Source: Nocardioides sp.
GTDB taxonomy: Bacteria; Actinomycetota; Actinomycetes; Propionibacteriales; Nocardioidaceae
NCBI GenBank assembly: GCA_030145945.1
Contig: JASLDK010000381.1
Coordinates: 1 to 8,021 of the forward strand
Length of the DNA: 8,021 nt
Direction of reading: 5' to 3'
Shown here: positions 6,521 through 8,021 of the stretch, in pieces
How positions within the stretch are numbered: the stretch's first letter is position 1
Layout: every line of letters starts with the position of its first letter
The notes under the pieces: generated by a model
Seen by the model: the letters and a program-made list of their open reading frames with translations, nothing else
Databases searched by the model: none
Told to the model about the DNA's origin: nothing
Translations under genes and position numbers: made by a program

Positions 6521-6768
6521 GATGTCGCACCCTCACTCCAGCGCCCTGGCTTGCGGCGGAAGATCGCCCGCGCCCTGGCCATTTCCTCCTCGGTGAAGGC
6601 ACCGTTCTCAGCCTCGAACTCGTCGAGGAACTGCCCGAGGAGGTGGTTGCGAACGCGAGCCTTCGCAGCCTCAGCCATCCACGCGCTCACCGACTCGCCC
6701 TGCTCGGCGGCGGCCTTGCGGATGGCGTTGCCGACCTCGTCGTCGACGGTCATCGTGATCCGGTCCAT
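6517..6768 (-). CDS. vapB: VapB-type antitoxin, ribbon-helix-helix
   Basis: An 83-residue antitoxin. Residues 1-42 (RITMTVDDEVGNAIRKAAAE, then GESVSAWMAEAAKARV) form a strand-helix-helix of the ribbon-helix-helix class, which dimerises and binds DNA. The acidic tail (FLDEFEAENGAFTEEEMARARAIF) is expected to wrap around and inhibit VapC. Start ATG is at 6768; a second in-frame ATG five codons later would cut the DNA-binding strand and is less likely. TACGAT six bases upstream may be a -10 box. A palindromic operator lies 13 to 34 bp upstream of the ATG, consistent with autorepression by the VapBC complex. The stop overlaps the vapC start (ATGA). Confidence 0.88.
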   Translation of the reverse strand: MDRITMTVDDEVGNAIRKAAAEQGESVSAWMAEAAKARVRNHLLGQFLDEFEAENGAFTEEEMARARAIFRRKPGRWSEGATS

Positions 6769-6774
6769 GCCTCG

Positions 6775-6780
6775 ATCGTA
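6775..6780 (-). promoter_or_regulatory. Candidate -10 element of vapBC
   Basis: On the minus strand TACGAT fits TANNNT and ends six bases before ATG at 6768. GAGG is present but only one base from the ATG, too near for a normal ribosome binding site, so a leaderless start is plausible. The VapBC palindrome begins one base upstream of this box. Confidence 0.4.
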
Positions 6781-6802
6781 CGCGCATACGGCAATATGCG
6801 CG
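6781..6802. promoter_or_regulatory. Palindromic operator of vapBC (8+8 bp, 6-bp spacer)
   Basis: CGCGCATA (6781-6788) and TATGCGCG (6795-6802) are exact reverse complements separated by CGGCAA. The site sits directly upstream of the putative vapB -10 box. Symmetric half-sites in this position are typical of operators bound by dimeric ribbon-helix-helix antitoxins, so autoregulation by VapB/VapBC is the natural reading. Confidence 0.72.
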
Positions 6803-6851
6803 GCCTGATATCGGGGTGCATGTGGACAACCTCCGCCTGACCCAACGGGAA

Positions 6852-7739
6852 TCAGCCGAAGACGTCGACGCGGACCCTCCCCATGACATCCGGCGTCTCG
6901 TCGGCGCGCCAGCCATCACGCCCCGCCAACCAGGTCTGTCCGTCGAAGCGGACCGTGCGGACCTGCAGGCGAGCCGCGTTGGCAACGGCCCAGTGCGCCA
7001 TCGCCCACCCGCGGGCGATTCCTGCCTTCGAGCCGGGGACCGACACCTCGACCCGGGTTCCGTCGCCCGACGCCTCAGCGAGGTCGAGGCGGCCGAAGCG
7101 TTCCAGGAGACCCACCCGTACGGCGTCGGCCCGGGGTGTCAGACCCGACGCTCCGACCGACGCCCCACTGGAGGGAGCGCCGCCAGCGAGGTCACAGCTG
7201 AAGGCGGCAGGGGAGTGCCCCGTCAGCGCGGAGGCGAGGGCGCGACCGTCGGCCTCGTGGTCCGCATAGGCGCCGGGGAAGGCGGAGCGCTGCACGGCCT
7301 GCGCGGCGACGGTGATCTCCATCGACTCGTAGCCCTTGATGCGCACCAGCGCGTCATAGAACCGGTTGGTGGCATAGACCGGGTCGAGGATCTGCTTGCG
7401 GGTTCCCCACCCCTGGGACGGCCGCTGCTGGAAGAGACCCAACGAGTCGCGGTCGCCGTAGTCCAGGTTCTGCAGTTTGGACTCCTGATAGGCCGTCGCC
7501 AACGCGATGGAGACGGCACGAGCGGGCAGACCCCGGCGTACGGCGATCGAGGCGATCAACGATGCATTCTCGGCCTGCTCGCCGCTGACGCGGACCACGT
7601 GGTCGGCCACCAGCACAGTGCAGTCGCCGCTCGGGCCGCCGACGATCCGGTCGGAGGTGCGCAGGACGCCCAGGCCGATCGCGACGGCGGTCACGACGAC
7701 GGCGATGCCCACCACCATCGTCGCGACGGTTCGCTTCAC
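6852..7739 (-). CDS. Exported lytic-transglycosylase-like protein
   Basis: A 295-residue protein from GTG at 7739. Residues about 4-26 (TVATMVVGIAVVVTAVAIGLGVL) after MKR form a signal peptide or anchor, so the rest should be outside the membrane. Residues about 60-175 contain SIALATAYQESKLQNLDYGDRDSLGLFQQRPSQGWGT-type features: a YQES with Glu86 as candidate catalytic acid, GDRDSLGLFQQRPSQ (95-109), then DPVYATNRFYDAL and AAQAVQRSAFP. These recall a goose-lysozyme/SLT-like fold found in actinobacterial wall-associated proteins. Only two cysteines occur (40 and 182), flanking this domain, so a disulfide is possible. A Gly/Ser/Ala linker (about 184-203) leads to a small C-terminal alpha/beta domain (204-295) that I do not recognise. 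Muralytic activity is inference. It lies 18 bp after dapD in the same direction, probably one transcript. Confidence 0.75.
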   Translation of the reverse strand: MKRTVATMVVGIAVVVTAVAIGLGVLRTSDRIVGGPSGDCTVLVADHVVRVSGEQAENASLIASIAVRRGLPARAVSIALATAYQESKLQNLDYGDRDSLGLFQQRPSQGWGTRKQILDPVYATNRFYDALVRIKGYESMEITVAAQAVQRSAFPGAYADHEADGRALASALTGHSPAAFSCDLAGGAPSSGASVGASGLTPRADAVRVGLLERFGRLDLAEASGDGTRVEVSVPGSKAGIARGWAMAHWAVANAARLQVRTVRFDGQTWLAGRDGWRADETPDVMGRVRVDVFG

Positions 7740-7757
7740 GCCTGCGTCATCTGGTCG

Positions 7758-7916
7758 TCAGTTGGCGTGCAGTGCCGCGTTGAGGGCGATGCCCTCGCCC
7801 TGCCACGGAACTGCCTCGATCGCGCCGGACACCGAGTTGCGACGGAAGAGCACGTTGCTGGCGCCGGACAGGTCGGCCGCCTTCACGGTGCTCGAGCCCG
7901 GCAAGGAGGCCCGCGT
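7758..7916 (-). pseudogene. dapD: 3' fragment of dapD (tetrahydrodipicolinate N-succinyltransferase)
   Basis: The last ~52 codons of dapD, ending VLFRRNSVSGAIEAVPW, QGEGIALN, AALHAN and TGA. DapD transfers succinyl from succinyl-CoA to tetrahydrodipicolinate, two steps before meso-diaminopimelate and one before DapC. The tail closely resembles mycobacterial DapD (LFRRNSVSGAVE...GIALN...LHAN, from memory). Further upstream TRASLPGSSTVKAADLSG aligns without gaps to TRVTMPDSNSVKARELSG of that protein, so real dapD sequence probably continues through the loop to about 7916. After that the strand reads into an inverted copy of the same gene, and the remaining ~260 codons of a normal DapD (about 315 residues) are absent. 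The break may be an artefact, in which case the true gene is intact in the genome. Confidence 0.8.
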
Positions 7917-8021
7917 CGTGAAGGCGGCCGACCTGTCCGGCGCCAGCAACGTGCTCTTCCGTCGCAACTCGGTGTCCGGCGCGATCGAGGCAGTTCCGTG
8001 GCAGGGCGAGGGCCTCGCCCT
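7783..8021. repeat. Fold-back inverted repeat: 105-bp arms, 29-nt loop
   Basis: Bases 7783-7887 and 7917-8021 are reverse complements with one mismatch (T at 7790 against C at 8014). The 29-nt loop is 7888-7916. Both arms are dapD C-terminal coding sequence, arranged head to head. The right arm runs to the last base of the window, so the true length is unknown. The form (one arm, short loop, near-perfect return copy) is typical of template-switch or amplification chimeras and of hairpin ends in assemblies, but a genuine inverted duplication cannot be excluded. Confidence 0.95.
7917..8021 (+). pseudogene. dapD: Inverted copy of the dapD 3' coding sequence
   Basis: On the plus strand codons from GTG 7918 read VKAADLSGASNVLFRRNS, then VSGAIEAVPWQGEGLAL, cut by the window end. 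It is the left arm copied in reverse, with a single change (ATC to CTC, Ile to Leu). The Ile of the left arm agrees with mycobacterial DapD, so the right arm looks like the derived or erroneous copy. The frame stays open leftwards into the loop (VLEPGKEARV), but there is no N-terminal DapD sequence, so it cannot encode an enzyme. Confidence 0.75.

Noticed and set aside
7783..8021. Inverted repeat as an insertion-sequence end or attachment site
   Set aside because: Both arms are dapD coding sequence; there is no transposase or target-site duplication, and the loop is only 29 nt.
1..8021. tRNA, rRNA, riboswitch, CRISPR array or prophage genes
   Set aside because: I found no direct spaced repeats, cloverleaf-like segments or phage-type genes; gaps between genes are all under about 85 bp and mostly explained.

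Overview
The window is GC-rich, densely coded DNA from an actinobacterium, most likely a Nocardioides-like member of the Propionibacteriales. The evidence is strong G/C preference at third codon positions, several GTG starts, start codons that look leaderless, and gene families and neighbourhoods also known from Mycobacterium and its relatives. Examples are GDSL esterase beside cystathionine beta-synthase, and a seven-iron ferredoxin directly followed by dapC. The species assignment is inference.

Layout. 1-693 (+): 3' part of a Bax inhibitor-1/YccA-type membrane protein. 708-745: a strong hairpin terminator shared with the convergent gene. 761-1783 (-): a membrane-anchored SGNH/GDSL hydrolase. 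1784-1820: a 37-bp divergent promoter region. 1821-3206 (+): cystathionine beta-synthase, overlapping by 8 bp a spermidine/thialysine-type GNAT acetyltransferase (3199-3702). 3672-4616 (-): a second, two-domain GNAT protein, tail-overlapping the first. 4617-4695: a divergent control region with a perfect 9+9 bp palindrome. 4696-5022 (+): seven-iron ferredoxin, abutting dapC (5023-6156), the aminotransferase of the succinylase branch of diaminopimelate/lysine synthesis. 6143-6768 (-): a VapBC toxin-antitoxin pair with its own palindromic operator. 6852-7739 (-): an exported lytic-transglycosylase-like protein. 7758 onward (-): the last ~52 codons of dapD, which then break off into a fold-back.

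How the genes fit together. DapD and DapC catalyse consecutive steps from tetrahydrodipicolinate towards meso-diaminopimelate, the precursor of lysine and of peptidoglycan. The exported cell-wall-type protein sits just downstream of dapD in the same direction. Cbs and the coupled GNAT enzyme form a second unit centred on sulfur amino acids. VapBC looks like an accessory insertion between dapC and the dapD unit.

Most notable structures: (i) a 105-bp inverted repeat (one mismatch, 29-nt loop) at the right edge, made of the dapD 3' end copied head-to-head, which may be an assembly or amplification chimera or a real rearrangement; (ii) the dapC and vapC ends overlapping exactly on a perfect 14-bp palindrome, so both proteins end in Thr-Arg-Val; (iii) the palindrome between the GNAT gene and ferredoxin; (iv) the VapBC operator. 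I saw no clearly new multi-gene system. No gene-free stretch exceeds about 85 bp, and I saw no tRNA, rRNA, CRISPR array or insertion sequence.
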